This document shows, one piece after another, positions 26,790 to 34,480 of a stretch of 64,000 nucleotides of DNA (its first letter is position 1; every line of letters begins with the position of its first letter). The notes beneath the pieces were generated by a model. The model saw nothing but the letters and a program-made list of their open reading frames with translations. It searched no databases and had not been told where the DNA came from. The translations under genes and the position numbers were made by a program. The DNA is taken from the NCBI GenBank assembly GCA_025141675.1, contig CP081161.1, forward strand, positions 1,090,001-1,154,000. Reading direction: 5' to 3'. Source of the stretch: Rhodobacteraceae bacterium S2214 (GTDB lineage: Bacteria; Pseudomonadota; Alphaproteobacteria; Rhodobacterales; Rhodobacteraceae).

Positions 26790-27275
26790 GTGAATACGAT
26801 AGTAAACGATATTGAGGTTGCAGACGGTGGGCGGGTCGAAGGCACAGTTAAGTGGTTCGATTGTATAAAGGGTTACGGATTCATCTGCGTGCCCGGCGTG
26901 CAAGGAGATATCTTACTGCATTTGAATGTTCTTCTTCAGGTCAATAGATCATCGATCAGTGAAGGGGCAACCGTACTATGCAAGGTATCAGGTGAAGCGG
27001 GGCGTCTTCGGGCAACCGAGGTTTATGGGGTCCACCCAGTGGAACAGTTTGAACAATCCACTTTGACGTTTCAACCGGCGCGCGTGAGATGGTTCTCGAA
27101 GTCCAAAGGTTACGGTTTCGCAGTCGTTTTTGGAACGACCGAAGATATCTTCGTAGGGCAAGAGTCCATGAAGTCGTCAGGTTTCGGATCACTGGAGGCG
27201 GGTGAAGCGATCTCAATTGTTGTGGAACGAAGAAAAGACGGTTTGGCAGCAGTCAAAGTCGCAGCATGGCAATAA
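26790..27275 (+). CDS. Double cold-shock-domain protein (GTG start)
   Basis: A 161-residue protein of two cold-shock domains. CSD1 (about residues 15-80) has GTVKWFDCIKGYGFI and CSD2 (about 95-160) has ARVRWFSKSKGYGFAVV; both keep the RNP1-type KGYGF core but deviate in RNP2 (GDILLHLNVL and EDIFVGQESM instead of the usual DVFVH). The GTG at 26790 follows AGAAGGAG with a 7-base gap, which decides the start. Such two-domain proteins bind single-stranded nucleic acid. It stands alone, about 1 kb behind tniQ, and may be cargo. Confidence 0.8.
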   Translation: MNTIVNDIEVADGGRVEGTVKWFDCIKGYGFICVPGVQGDILLHLNVLLQVNRSSISEGATVLCKVSGEAGRLRATEVYGVHPVEQFEQSTLTFQPARVRWFSKSKGYGFAVVFGTTEDIFVGQESMKSSGFGSLEAGEAISIVVERRKDGLAAVKVAAWQ

Positions 27276-27811
27276 AAATTGTCCCAAACCGCTGTTCGCG
27301 CTAGCGCCGCGATTTAGCAACTTGACAACTAATTGATGTTTTACTTTCGCTGTGGCGACAGTGGTATCTCGAATAAGACTGAGGCGGGGTCCACGAACGA
27401 CGTGATTGGGGAAAAGTAGTCGCACCACAACAAGAACCATGATGCGAATTCAAATTAAAGCTGCGTCAGTGAAGTAACAAACTCCAGGGCCATCTTTGTC
27501 CTCTACCTATGGGTCGCTCTATTAAGCCTCCCAGCACGACGTTCAAACGGTCCTTACGGGCATTAGCTGCGCGATGCACCGAGGTCTGCTTTGCGGACAA
27601 ACCGGACTTATGCAGGCGCGGCTGTTGCTGACGCAGCATTAGTTCGCACGCGCGGCGCGTTCATCGCTGTGTCGCAGCTGATGTCGCCAGACCGGTCGAT
27701 CAGAGGCCCCGATTGTGCCCGAACCAAGACCGAACTTTCGCCGTACGCTTCGCAAATGTGAAAGATGGTGGGACAGGGATACCGTTCGCGAAACTCAAAC
27801 TAAAGGCTGCC
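27276..27811. other. Non-coding gap with a diverged repeat
   Basis: This 536-base gap has no protein I can support. A segment at about 27584-27743 resembles 63533-63695 behind module 2 in the same orientation (shared GTCTGCTTTGCGG start and a TGACGCAGCAT core). Confidence 0.5.
27584..27743 (+). repeat. Diverged intergenic repeat, copy A
   Basis: Alignable by eye with 63533-63695: the same order of short matches (GTCTGCTTTGCGG, CTGACGCAGCAT, TTCGC, CATGTTTATCGCTG-like, GTCGCC, ACCG..CTTTCGC), roughly half to two thirds identical. It has no open frame. It looks like a decayed member of an intergenic repeat family. Confidence 0.5.
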
Positions 27812-28225
27812 TTACTCTTGCAGGCCATCTCCAAAGCCATCCTTCATCAAAGCGTCCAACATGGGGCAAGCCGCAGTGCCATCTTCGCAGTTCTTTGAAA
27901 GGCTCAAGAGCGCGTCTCGGAGGCGCACTAAGTTCTCAATCTTGGCGGTGATCTCACCCAGATGGTTCTCAGCCATTGCTTTCACCTCGCCACAGGATCG
28001 GTCGCTCTGCTCGGTCAGAGATAGAAAGGTCTGAATAATCGAGATCGGGAAGCCCAAATCGCGACACCGGCGCACGAACCTGAGTTTGGCGATTTCATCG
28101 GATGAGTATAGCCGACGTCCACCTGCGGAACGCCCCGGCTTCGGAACAACACCTTCTCGTTCATAGTATCGGATCGTTTCGATGTTGACGCCGCTTTGTT
28201 CCGACGCTTTGCCGATGGTGAACAT
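27812..28225 (-). CDS. merR: MerR-type mercury-responsive regulator
   Basis: A 137-residue MerR-family activator. The N-terminal winged helix starts MFTIGKASEQSGVNIETIRY. Three cysteines match the Hg(II) ligands of MerR: one in DRSCGEV at about residue 80, and two in KNCEDGTAACPML near 115-125. It is divergent from merT and faces a 19-base-spacer promoter with a dyad, the hallmark of MerR control. The start at 28225 gives the standard N terminus. Confidence 0.85.
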   Translation of the reverse strand: MFTIGKASEQSGVNIETIRYYEREGVVPKPGRSAGGRRLYSSDEIAKLRFVRRCRDLGFPISIIQTFLSLTEQSDRSCGEVKAMAENHLGEITAKIENLVRLRDALLSLSKNCEDGTAACPMLDALMKDGFGDGLQE

Positions 28226-28230
28226 TTCGC

Positions 28231-28261
28231 TTGCTCCTGTAGTGGCTACAGAAAGTAGAAA
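28231..28261 (+). promoter_or_regulatory. MerR-type promoter/operator for merT
   Basis: TTGCTC (-35, 28231-28236) and TAGAAA (-10, 28256-28261) are 19 bases apart, and the spacer carries the dyad CTGTAG-TGG-CTACAG. The over-long spacer with a central dyad is typical of MerR-activated promoters. Transcription would begin at or next to the merT ATG at 28268. Confidence 0.75.
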
Positions 28262-28267
28262 GGCAAA

Positions 28268-28654
28268 ATGGACATGAATGCAAATCAACAACCCGTGGCA
28301 GACACCGGCATCGCTGCCCGCCTGGTGATGCCCTTCGCAGCCCTTTTGGCGCTGTTGTCGGCGTCATGTTGTGTTTTGCCTATTGGCCTTTCGATATTAG
28401 GCCTTGGCGGCGCATGGCTCACCATGCTTGGCCCATTCATCGCTTACCGAGGGTTCATTCTTGTCGCTGTCGCGATTGCCCTCGTTTGGGCTTGGTATCG
28501 GGTGCTGCGGCGCAAGCCATGCTCAACGCGCAGGCGGTCTGCAATTATCTGGACGTCGCTTGCATCCATCGCCTTTTTGATCGCGCTGTCTTCGCCGCTC
28601 TGGGAGGCGTCAGCGCAACGTTTTATGTGGGATTTGTGGAGATCGACTCGATGA
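28268..28654 (+). CDS. merT: Mercuric ion transporter MerT
   Basis: A 128-residue inner membrane protein with three hydrophobic segments and the vicinal cysteine pair SASCCVLPIG (Cys34-Cys35) in the first, which carries Hg(II) inwards in MerT. The single later cysteine (RRKPCSTRR) is less than the usual cytoplasmic pair. The mRNA may be leaderless because the predicted start site coincides with this ATG; an ATG two codons later is an alternative. It overlaps merF as ATGA. Confidence 0.8.
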   Translation: MDMNANQQPVADTGIAARLVMPFAALLALLSASCCVLPIGLSILGLGGAWLTMLGPFIAYRGFILVAVAIALVWAWYRVLRRKPCSTRRRSAIIWTSLASIAFLIALSSPLWEASAQRFMWDLWRSTR

Positions 28655-28860
28655 AGAACAAACTCCTGGTGCTCGGGGTAGGTGGCACGATTTTGGCCGC
28701 GCTATGTTGCTTCACACCGTTGCTGCCGGTCGCGCTGACAGCGCTTGGTCTGACGGGCTTACTTGGTGTCGTCTACAACGATGCTGTTTTGCTGCCGATT
28801 TTGGCGGGATTTCTTTTACTGACGGGGTACGCGATATGGCGACAGAAAACGCAAAAGTAG
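28651..28860 (+). CDS. merF: MerF-like mercury transporter
   Basis: A 69-residue membrane protein with two hydrophobic helices and the cysteine pair LAALCCFTPLL (Cys19-Cys20), typical of MerF. It is coupled to merT by a 4-base overlap and itself overlaps the next gene by 25 bases. MerF normally moves Hg(II) into the cytoplasm for reduction by MerA. The second cysteine pair of classic MerF is not visible. Confidence 0.75.
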   Translation: MKNKLLVLGVGGTILAALCCFTPLLPVALTALGLTGLLGVVYNDAVLLPILAGFLLLTGYAIWRQKTQK

Positions 28861-29063
28861 TTTTGGAATCTACGCTCACCTGTCCAACTTGCGGACACGT
28901 CGAAACCGAGACTATGCCGACGGATGCTTGCCAGTGGTTTTATGAATGCAAGTCATGTCAGACTGTCTTGAAACCGCTTGAGGGGGATTGCTGCGTCTAT
29001 TGTTCTTACGCAACAGTTCCTTGCCCACCGATCCAGGAAGGCAAATCCTGCTGCGGAGTTTAG
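28836..29063 (+). CDS. Cysteine-rich GDCC-type mer-associated protein
   Basis: A 75-residue soluble protein with nine cysteines in the order CPTCGH, ACQW, CKSCQ, GDCCVYCSYATVPCPPIQ and a closing CCGV. The GDCCVxCSYGT phrase is that of a small conserved protein often found in mer operons of alphaproteobacteria. It probably binds Hg or another thiophilic metal through zinc-ribbon-like sites. The ATG at 28836 lies within merF; the frame is open upstream, but this start gives the family N terminus. Confidence 0.75.
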   Translation: MATENAKVVLESTLTCPTCGHVETETMPTDACQWFYECKSCQTVLKPLEGDCCVYCSYATVPCPPIQEGKSCCGV

Positions 29064-29075
29064 GTATGGACGCGT

Positions 29076-29477
29076 CTAATCTGCCGGGGCACCGGCTATC
29101 TCACCGAAGACGATTTCTCGGCCACCCGGTGCCATTGCTACAATCTCTCGGCAACCGTATGGCTTGTCGGTTATCGGGCCTTTGAGCTTTGCGCCTCGGC
29201 GCTCGAATTCGTCATGCAGCTCTTCTATGTTTTCTACCCAGAAATAGGCCGCCCAACCATGTTTTCGGAGTCCAAATGTTCGATGGCAAGCAAGCATGAT
29301 TGTCTGACCATCTCTGTCCAAAGTCACAAATTTTGGACCAGCCCCAATCTCCGTACCAAGTTCAAATCCGAGCCGCTCAACAAAAAAGTCCCGCATCGGT
29401 CTTACTGAGCGGCTGTTCACCTGGAGCACTGCGGCGGTTCGGTGGAAGAATGGGGAAGGGATTTCTTCAGTGTTCAT
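29076..29477 (-). CDS. VOC/glyoxalase-family protein
   Basis: A 133-residue protein of the vicinal oxygen chelate fold (glyoxalase/bleomycin resistance type): VLQVNSRSVRPMRDFFVERLGFELG is the usual first beta-alpha-beta unit, and WVENIEELHDEFERRGAK and YGCREIVAMAPGGREIVFGE complete the second. It is convergent with the mer operon. Substrate unknown. The start at 29477 is the internal ATG closest to the fold; an ATG ten codons upstream is possible. Confidence 0.7.
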   Translation of the reverse strand: MNTEEIPSPFFHRTAAVLQVNSRSVRPMRDFFVERLGFELGTEIGAGPKFVTLDRDGQTIMLACHRTFGLRKHGWAAYFWVENIEELHDEFERRGAKLKGPITDKPYGCREIVAMAPGGREIVFGEIAGAPAD

Positions 29478-29583
29478 CTTACGACTATTGCCATAACCAA
29501 CTACCAAGACCAGTCAGTCAAGTGATTGGCTTAGCAGGTTGGCTAACACCCTTTTTCCGCAATTGTAATTTTGGTTATCGATA

Positions 29584-30000
29584 TCAGTGCTCCCTCTCAC
29601 AAAGTTCATGATCAGCCAAAGACGCCAAGACATAGCAGTCTTCAGAAACGCCGTGCCCATCACATCCCTTCGAAATTCGCGTGAGTTCCTTTTCCAAAAG
29701 CTTGAGCCGTTTGATTTTCGCGCGAACATCTGCAAGCTGCGAAACAGCAATGTCTGTTGCGGCCTTGCACGATCTGTCTGGATGATCCTGTAACTCGATG
29801 AGCGATGATATCGCCTCAATCGAAAATCCCAGATCACGAGCGTGACGAATGAAACTCAGTCGTTCCAATCCTTCCTTATCGTAGCGTCTTTGGTTGCCAC
29901 TCGTGCGCTCGGCTTCTGCCAAAAGTCCCATTTCTTCATAGTAACGAATGGTTGGAACCTTGACCTTTGTGCGTTTTGAAAGCTCGCCGATAGAAAACAT
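29584..30000 (-). CDS. MerR-family metal-responsive regulator
   Basis: A 138-residue MerR-family protein (MFSIGELSKRTKVKVPTIRY) with cysteines in DRSCKAAT, SKGCDGHG, EDCYVL and a C-terminal HELCEREH. The pattern is that of Zn/Cd/Pb-type rather than Hg-type sensors, but the metal cannot be fixed. It diverges from a cation diffusion facilitator across a 19-base-spacer promoter with a perfect dyad, and so should activate the exporter. Confidence 0.8.
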   Translation of the reverse strand: MFSIGELSKRTKVKVPTIRYYEEMGLLAEAERTSGNQRRYDKEGLERLSFIRHARDLGFSIEAISSLIELQDHPDRSCKAATDIAVSQLADVRAKIKRLKLLEKELTRISKGCDGHGVSEDCYVLASLADHELCEREH

Positions 30001-30011
30001 GAAGAAACCTC

Positions 30012-30042
30012 TTGAACCTCTAGTCACTAGAGACATTACACT
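30012..30042 (+). promoter_or_regulatory. MerR-type promoter/operator for the cation exporter
   Basis: TTGAAC (30012-30017) and TACACT (30037-30042) are 19 bases apart, with the perfect dyad CTCTAGT-C-ACTAGAG (30018-30032) in the spacer. This is a classic MerR target. The start site would be near 30049, leaving a leader of about 26 bases with AAAGAGGA before the ATG at 30075. Confidence 0.8.
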
Positions 30043-30074
30043 ATCATCAACGTAAGATGAAAGAGGATTCACCC

Positions 30075-30710
30075 ATGTCAGGTTGCTGCGGACACGACAC
30101 CAAATTTGACGGCGTATCAGACGATTACAAGCGAAGGCTTTGGATCGTCATTGCATTGAACGCGACGATGTTCGCAGTTGAAATGACGGCTGGCCATTTG
30201 GCGCAGTCACAGGCTTTGCAAGCCGATGCGCTCGACTTTGCGGGGGATGCAATGACCTACGGCATTTCTCTGGCAGTCATTGGTGCCTCACTTCGCGCCC
30301 GTACCAATGCCGCGCTGTTCAAGGGTTTCAGCCTCTTGTTGATGGGGCTTTGGGTTTTTGGATCGACTGTCTACCGCGTATTTTATGTCGGGGTTCCCAC
30401 AGCCGAGATCATGGGTGCTGTTGGCTTTCTGGCATTGCTCACCAACCTTGCCAGTGTGTTCTTACTGGTGCGCTACAAGGACGGTGACGCCAACGTGCGC
30501 TCAGTCTGGCTATGCTCCCGCAATGACGCCATCGGCAACGTCGCAGTTATGTTCGCCGCCTTGGGCGTCTGGGGCACTGCAACGGGCTGGCCTGACCTGA
30601 TCGTGGCAACAATCATGGCGGGACTGTTTCTGTCGTCAGCATTCCAGATAGTGCGCCAAGCCCTCGCGGAACGGCGGGAAGTGATCGACCACGGCCACGT
30701 AGACGTATGA
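30075..30710 (+). CDS. Cation diffusion facilitator (short CDF)
   Basis: A 211-residue membrane protein of the cation efflux family with about six hydrophobic segments and a metal-binding N terminus (MSGCCGHD). The second helix has DALDFAGD in place of the usual HxxxD and the fifth has SRNDAIGN, so the metal site is atypical. The cytoplasmic C-terminal domain of most CDF proteins is missing. It is controlled by the divergent MerR-type gene and overlaps the methyltransferase-like gene as ATGATG. Confidence 0.78.
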   Translation: MSGCCGHDTKFDGVSDDYKRRLWIVIALNATMFAVEMTAGHLAQSQALQADALDFAGDAMTYGISLAVIGASLRARTNAALFKGFSLLLMGLWVFGSTVYRVFYVGVPTAEIMGAVGFLALLTNLASVFLLVRYKDGDANVRSVWLCSRNDAIGNVAVMFAALGVWGTATGWPDLIVATIMAGLFLSSAFQIVRQALAERREVIDHGHVDV

Positions 30711-31258
30711 TGCATAGCATGCTTGTTGCTCTAGGTCTGGGCATTGCGGCTATGACCTTGGCCGCGATCCTTTGGTCAATCGCCTTTCCTGCGCGGCGGA
30801 TATGGCCGCCCAAACGCTATACGGCACTTACACCTTTCCTTGTCTGGGTGCCGACATTCACGCTGTTCGGTGTTCTCATCTTGCTTGGTGTCTTGGGTTG
30901 GGCTGATCTGGCCATTCCAAGTTGGGTGCGGTTTGGCGTTGGCCTGCCTCTCATCCTCCTTGGCAACATTGTGGTATGGATGGAAGTCTCGCACTTTGGG
31001 GTGCCGCAGACTGGTGGAGCCAAAGGCACCCTGCGCACTGAGGGCATGTATCGTTACTCTCGGAACCCGCAGTACATCGCTGATATTGGCATCGTAAGTG
31101 GCTGGATGATCTTGTCAGCAGCGCCTTGGGCAATGGTCGTCGGGTTAGCGGGAATAGCAGTGCTTATCGCCGCACCATTTTCTGAGGAACCTTGGCTCAA
31201 GGATAAATACGGAAGCACGTTTGAACAGTACGCGACACGTGTGGGGAGGTTCTTCTGA
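30707..31258 (+). CDS. Isoprenylcysteine/phospholipid methyltransferase-like membrane protein
   Basis: A 183-residue membrane protein of the ICMT/PEMT family with about five hydrophobic helices and the C-terminal cofactor region MYRYSRNPQYIAD followed by EEPWLKDKYGSTFEQY. Bacterial members methylate lipids or unknown small substrates with S-adenosylmethionine. It is coupled to the cation exporter by a 4-base overlap, a pairing that also occurs in other metal-resistance loci. Substrate unknown. Confidence 0.72.
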   Translation: MMHSMLVALGLGIAAMTLAAILWSIAFPARRIWPPKRYTALTPFLVWVPTFTLFGVLILLGVLGWADLAIPSWVRFGVGLPLILLGNIVVWMEVSHFGVPQTGGAKGTLRTEGMYRYSRNPQYIADIGIVSGWMILSAAPWAMVVGLAGIAVLIAAPFSEEPWLKDKYGSTFEQYATRVGRFF

Positions 31259-31318
31259 GGTACGCAACGAGCCAAAGTCGGATTGCGACTGACACCAAAA
31301 TGTAACAACGCTAAAAAG

Positions 31319-31735
31319 CTAGGTAGGCATTCCATCAGCTTTCGGGAGACTGGGGTCCATTTGATCCCAAGGCTGTGCGCTCTTCACGTAAATGTCACGG
31401 CTTGGCTGGTACCAACTCGGATCATCCAAACTACCCGCGAACAGGATCATTGCTCCTTCGCTTGCCTTGTTGATCAGAAACAGCGGTGATCCACACTCAG
31501 CGCAGAAACCGCGAAGCATTGCATGGCCGCGATCAGCTTGGCGCTCGAACCACTTTGGTTCACCTTTCTCAAGCCTGAAATCAGTCTGTTTCACTAGCAC
31601 AGCTGGAAAATAGGCACTTCCAGTGGCCTGCTGGCAATCGCGGCAATGGCAGTTACCCATGTAGCGGGCAACACCTTCGGATTTGTATCGGACTGCTCCA
31701 CACGCGCACCCACCGGAAAACTGCTCAGGCAACAT
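31319..31735 (-). CDS. GFA-family (CENP-V/GFA) zinc protein
   Basis: A 138-residue protein of the glutathione-dependent formaldehyde-activating-like family. The cysteine pairs SGGCACGAV, NCHCRDCQ and FCAECGSPL are the usual structural and catalytic zinc ligands. The ATG at 31735 follows AGAGGAAAG and is preferred over 31774. These proteins are often annotated as aldehyde-activating, but activity has rarely been shown. It is convergent with the methyltransferase-like gene. Confidence 0.75.
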   Translation of the reverse strand: MLPEQFSGGCACGAVRYKSEGVARYMGNCHCRDCQQATGSAYFPAVLVKQTDFRLEKGEPKWFERQADRGHAMLRGFCAECGSPLFLINKASEGAMILFAGSLDDPSWYQPSRDIYVKSAQPWDQMDPSLPKADGMPT

Positions 31736-31861
31736 GATCTTTCCTCTCCAGTTCATTTTAGGAAGGAGAACCAACTTCGCAACAACTTATAGTCTGAACC
31801 TATCTGGTTGCTGCAAGGCCCAGAAAGTCCGATATCTCAAGAAGGGTATTTGTGTCTGGGT

Positions 31862-32404
31862 TCATGCCTGATCGTCCCGGCGACGCTTCGCAAGTTCGCG
31901 ATAAAGAGCGGGTGGCGTCACCCCAATCCAATCGGCGACGTGCACCCACCCACCTTCTTTTGGAGGTCCATTAAGTTCGAGATAGGCATCCAGCCGATCT
32001 GTTACCTTTCGCAACCGCATGATCTCAATGCGCGTCCGCAGTGCCTGAAGTTCTCTGGTCGTTCGCTCCAATGCTCTTACCGAAAGATTTCCCCCCCAAG
32101 AACCGTTCTCAAAGTCCTTCAGAAGCTGCGCCTTAGGTATGGCCGAAACCTTTGTGGTCCGATCCGTGACCGCATCGCAGTGGTACTGATCTGCAAACAA
32201 GGACGCTTCGGCGACCAAATCGCCCGCATTGGCGATGTGCAATGTGAGAAGCCCGCCATCTTTCAGAGCACGGCGAAGGAGCACATGGCCTTCTCTTACG
32301 AGGAAGGCCATTTCAACTTTGTCGTTACGCCGAAAAAGATACTCGCCTGCGTCTAGTGTTCGAACAGATGCGCCTTCGAATGATGTGAGCCAATGATCTG
32401 ACAT
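31862..32404 (-). CDS. Crp/Fnr-family regulator
   Basis: A 180-residue regulator with a cyclic-nucleotide-binding-type beta roll (about residues 10-110, with GEYLFRRNDKVEMAFLVREG) and a C-terminal helix-turn-helix (HVADWIGVTPPALYREL). No N-terminal cysteine cluster is present, so it is not an oxygen-sensing FNR. The ATG at 32404 is one of two (the other at 32416). It diverges from a Spy-like exported protein and probably controls it. Confidence 0.75.
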   Translation of the reverse strand: MSDHWLTSFEGASVRTLDAGEYLFRRNDKVEMAFLVREGHVLLRRALKDGGLLTLHIANAGDLVAEASLFADQYHCDAVTDRTTKVSAIPKAQLLKDFENGSWGGNLSVRALERTTRELQALRTRIEIMRLRKVTDRLDAYLELNGPPKEGGWVHVADWIGVTPPALYRELAKRRRDDQA

Positions 32405-32481
32405 GATTTCTATCATGTTTCATGTTGCTCATCATATGCAATGTCTTTGCGCAAATACCGGATCAAACAAGGATATCAAAC

Positions 32482-33078
32482 ATGACAACCAAGCGCTTCG
32501 CATTCCTCATGCTGTTCTTGCCCACCTTTGCCTTTGCTCAAAACCACTCTGGAAACTACGGCTCAGTCCCATCGGACTATGCAGGGCAAGAAACGCGCCT
32601 TATCAAATCCCTTTCCGAGGACGACTTGGAAGAGATCGCACGTGGCGGCGGTTGGGGTCTTGCACGCGCCGCCGAGCTAAATGGCGTTCCCGGGCCAACG
32701 CATCTCCTTGAGCTTGCCGATGAAATCGGTCTGACCGAACAGCAGCGCGCCGACATCGAGGTGGTCCGGGCGCAGATGCTATCAGACGCCATAACTGCTG
32801 GGGAGCGGTTCGTCGCGGCGGAACAATCGCTGGACGCAGCGTTTCAACAAGGCGCACCAGATGCCGATATGCTTGAACGTCTAGTCGCAGAAGCAGGTCA
32901 AGCGCGCTCAGCTCTTCGCCTTGTCCATTTGAATGCCCATCTGTTGACTTTACCATTGCTGACTGATGCCCAAGTCAGCCAGTACTCGGTCTTGCGCGGT
33001 TATTCAGATGATCCCTGTGCCACCGTTCCAGACGGGCATAATCCGGACATGTGGCGTAGCCATAATGGTTGCAACTAG
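32482..33078 (+). CDS. Spy/CpxP-like exported protein
   Basis: A 198-residue protein with a signal peptide (cleavage probably after AFA at about residue 19) and an LTxxQ-type motif IGLTEQQRADIEVVRAQM, the mark of Spy/CpxP-like periplasmic metal-stress proteins. The second half is helical, and the closing region (DDPCATVPDGHNPDMWRSHN) has Cys and His residues suited to metal binding. The start follows AAGGA. It lies between the Crp-like regulator and the copper genes. Confidence 0.68.
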   Translation: MTTKRFAFLMLFLPTFAFAQNHSGNYGSVPSDYAGQETRLIKSLSEDDLEEIARGGGWGLARAAELNGVPGPTHLLELADEIGLTEQQRADIEVVRAQMLSDAITAGERFVAAEQSLDAAFQQGAPDADMLERLVAEAGQARSALRLVHLNAHLLTLPLLTDAQVSQYSVLRGYSDDPCATVPDGHNPDMWRSHNGCN

Positions 33079-33120
33079 GCAGGCTCGCGGCGACACATCC
33101 TCGTGACTTGTCAAAGCCAA

Positions 33121-33137
33121 ATACCCCCAGTAGGTAT
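33121..33137 (+). promoter_or_regulatory. CsoR-type operator over a promoter
   Basis: ATACCCCCAGTAGGTAT resembles the CsoR box (ATACC...GGTAT halves around a C/G-rich centre). It covers the spacer and -10 of a good promoter: TTGTCA at 33108-33113 and TAGGTA at 33131-33136 with a 17-base spacer. The start site would fall near 33143, the ATG of the next gene. It matches the box at 36048 in its outer halves. Confidence 0.6.
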
Positions 33138-33142
33138 TGGTT

Positions 33143-33478
33143 ATGCTTCGTTTGGTTCTGTCGATCATTCTTGTTTTTGCATTCACTGGTGCATCCACCG
33201 CATCTGTGATGCATGGCTTGAACCATGGATCGGATCACGCCGACCACCACGCCCAAACATCAGAAAGCGACCCCTTGGCTGATGCTGAGAAGGCACTTGC
33301 GGACTGCTGCGACGCCTCAAGCGGCATGGGGTCAATGCCCTGTTTTGGCGATCTCGCGGCCGCTTCTGCTATTTTGCAGGTCATTCCCGCGAGCAGATCG
33401 GTTGTTAGTGTTCTGAACGCTGACTTCGACTTTGCAAACCTGACGCTAGCTGTCCCAACCGGTCCTCCGAAAGTCTAA
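33143..33478 (+). CDS. Small His-rich exported protein
   Basis: A 111-residue protein with an N-terminal signal peptide (cleavage probably near residue 20), a His-rich stretch HGLNHGSDHADHHAQ and a CC pair followed by Met residues (DCCDASSGMGSMPCFG). These look like copper ligands. It is the first gene of a row leading into DUF411, cytochrome c, copC and copD, under a CsoR-type box that ends six bases before the ATG, so its mRNA may be leaderless. No named family. Confidence 0.6.
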   Translation: MLRLVLSIILVFAFTGASTASVMHGLNHGSDHADHHAQTSESDPLADAEKALADCCDASSGMGSMPCFGDLAAASAILQVIPASRSVVSVLNADFDFANLTLAVPTGPPKV

Positions 33479-33536
33479 GCGGCAACGGGCGCTAGCCCGC
33501 AGTCCATTCAACTTTCAAATCAAAGGACCGACAGAC

Positions 33537-34004
33537 ATGATCACACGTCGTCACTTCACCACCCTAACTGCAACAGCTCTTGCCATGGCTGCCCTGCCTG
33601 CTCGTGCTGGCACACCTATGCGCGTTCTCGCTTCGCCAGGCTGCGGGTGCTGTCACGCTTGGGCTGACCTAGCTCGCGCACGCGGCTACGCCGTCACGGT
33701 CGAGGAACTGACCGACCCCGAGGCGCAGAAGTCAGAACGCGGCATACCGCTTGAACTGGCATCCTGTCATACCATTGAAGCGGATGGATATGTCTTCGAA
33801 GGGCATGTGCCGTTCGAAGCATTGGAAACTGTTTTGCACGATCGCCCAGACATCACCGGTCTTGCTGTTCCGGGCATGCCTATGGGTTCCCCCGGCATGG
33901 GAGATGACCCGTCTGCCCGTTACGACGTCATCGCATTTGGTGGAGAGGCGGGCACCGGAATGGTTTACTACCGCGCTGGTACAGCACAGCCCTTCGACAC
34001 CTGA
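33537..34004 (+). CDS. DUF411 periplasmic metal-binding protein
   Basis: A 155-residue exported DUF411 protein with a Tat-like or Sec signal (MITRRHFTTLTATALAMAAL) and the family core SPGCGCCHAWADLAR (Cys36, 38, 39 and His40), then ELASCHT and PGMPMGSPGM, a Met-rich stretch. Members are small thioredoxin-like proteins of copper and other metal-resistance operons. The stop overlaps the start of the cytochrome c gene (TGATG). Confidence 0.85.
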   Translation: MITRRHFTTLTATALAMAALPARAGTPMRVLASPGCGCCHAWADLARARGYAVTVEELTDPEAQKSERGIPLELASCHTIEADGYVFEGHVPFEALETVLHDRPDITGLAVPGMPMGSPGMGDDPSARYDVIAFGGEAGTGMVYYRAGTAQPFDT

Positions 34005-34468
34005 TGGCAAGTCGCAAAGCAGTTCTTATGACCGGCGGGCTCGCGCTCGCCGGTTTCGCCGCCGCCTTTGTCATGGCCCAACCCTCCGATGCGGTCGGTC
34101 TTTTGTCACCTGACGACGCCGAAGTAGTTGCCAACGGCCAAGGCATCTACGCGGACCAATGTGCTGCGTGCCATGGTGCGCGCCTAGAAGGGCAAGCGAA
34201 CTGGCGGATGCGGGGCGAAGATGGTTTGCTACCAGCACCGCCGCATGACGCGACCGGGCACACGTGGCACCACGACGATGAAACGCTCTTCACCCTGACC
34301 AAATATGGGCTTGCCGGACTGATGGAGAATGCACCCCCATCCGGTATGCCTGTCTATGAAGAAGTGCTCAGCGATGAAGAGATCATTGCCGTGTTATCCT
34401 TCATCAAATCAACCTGGCCCAGTGATATTCGAGAGCATCACGACGCACTCAATGCCCAGTCCGAATAG
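34004..34468 (+). CDS. Periplasmic c-type cytochrome
   Basis: A 154-residue cytochrome c with an N-terminal signal/anchor (about residues 7-25), a CAACH haem-binding motif (Cys53, Cys56, His57) and a probable Met axial ligand in PPSGMPVYEE (about 115). Such small cytochromes follow DUF411 and copC in several copper clusters and may accept electrons from copper oxidation. It overlaps DUF411 by one base. Confidence 0.82.
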   Translation: MASRKAVLMTGGLALAGFAAAFVMAQPSDAVGLLSPDDAEVVANGQGIYADQCAACHGARLEGQANWRMRGEDGLLPAPPHDATGHTWHHDDETLFTLTKYGLAGLMENAPPSGMPVYEEVLSDEEIIAVLSFIKSTWPSDIREHHDALNAQSE

Positions 34469-34480
34469 AGGAAAACTCAG

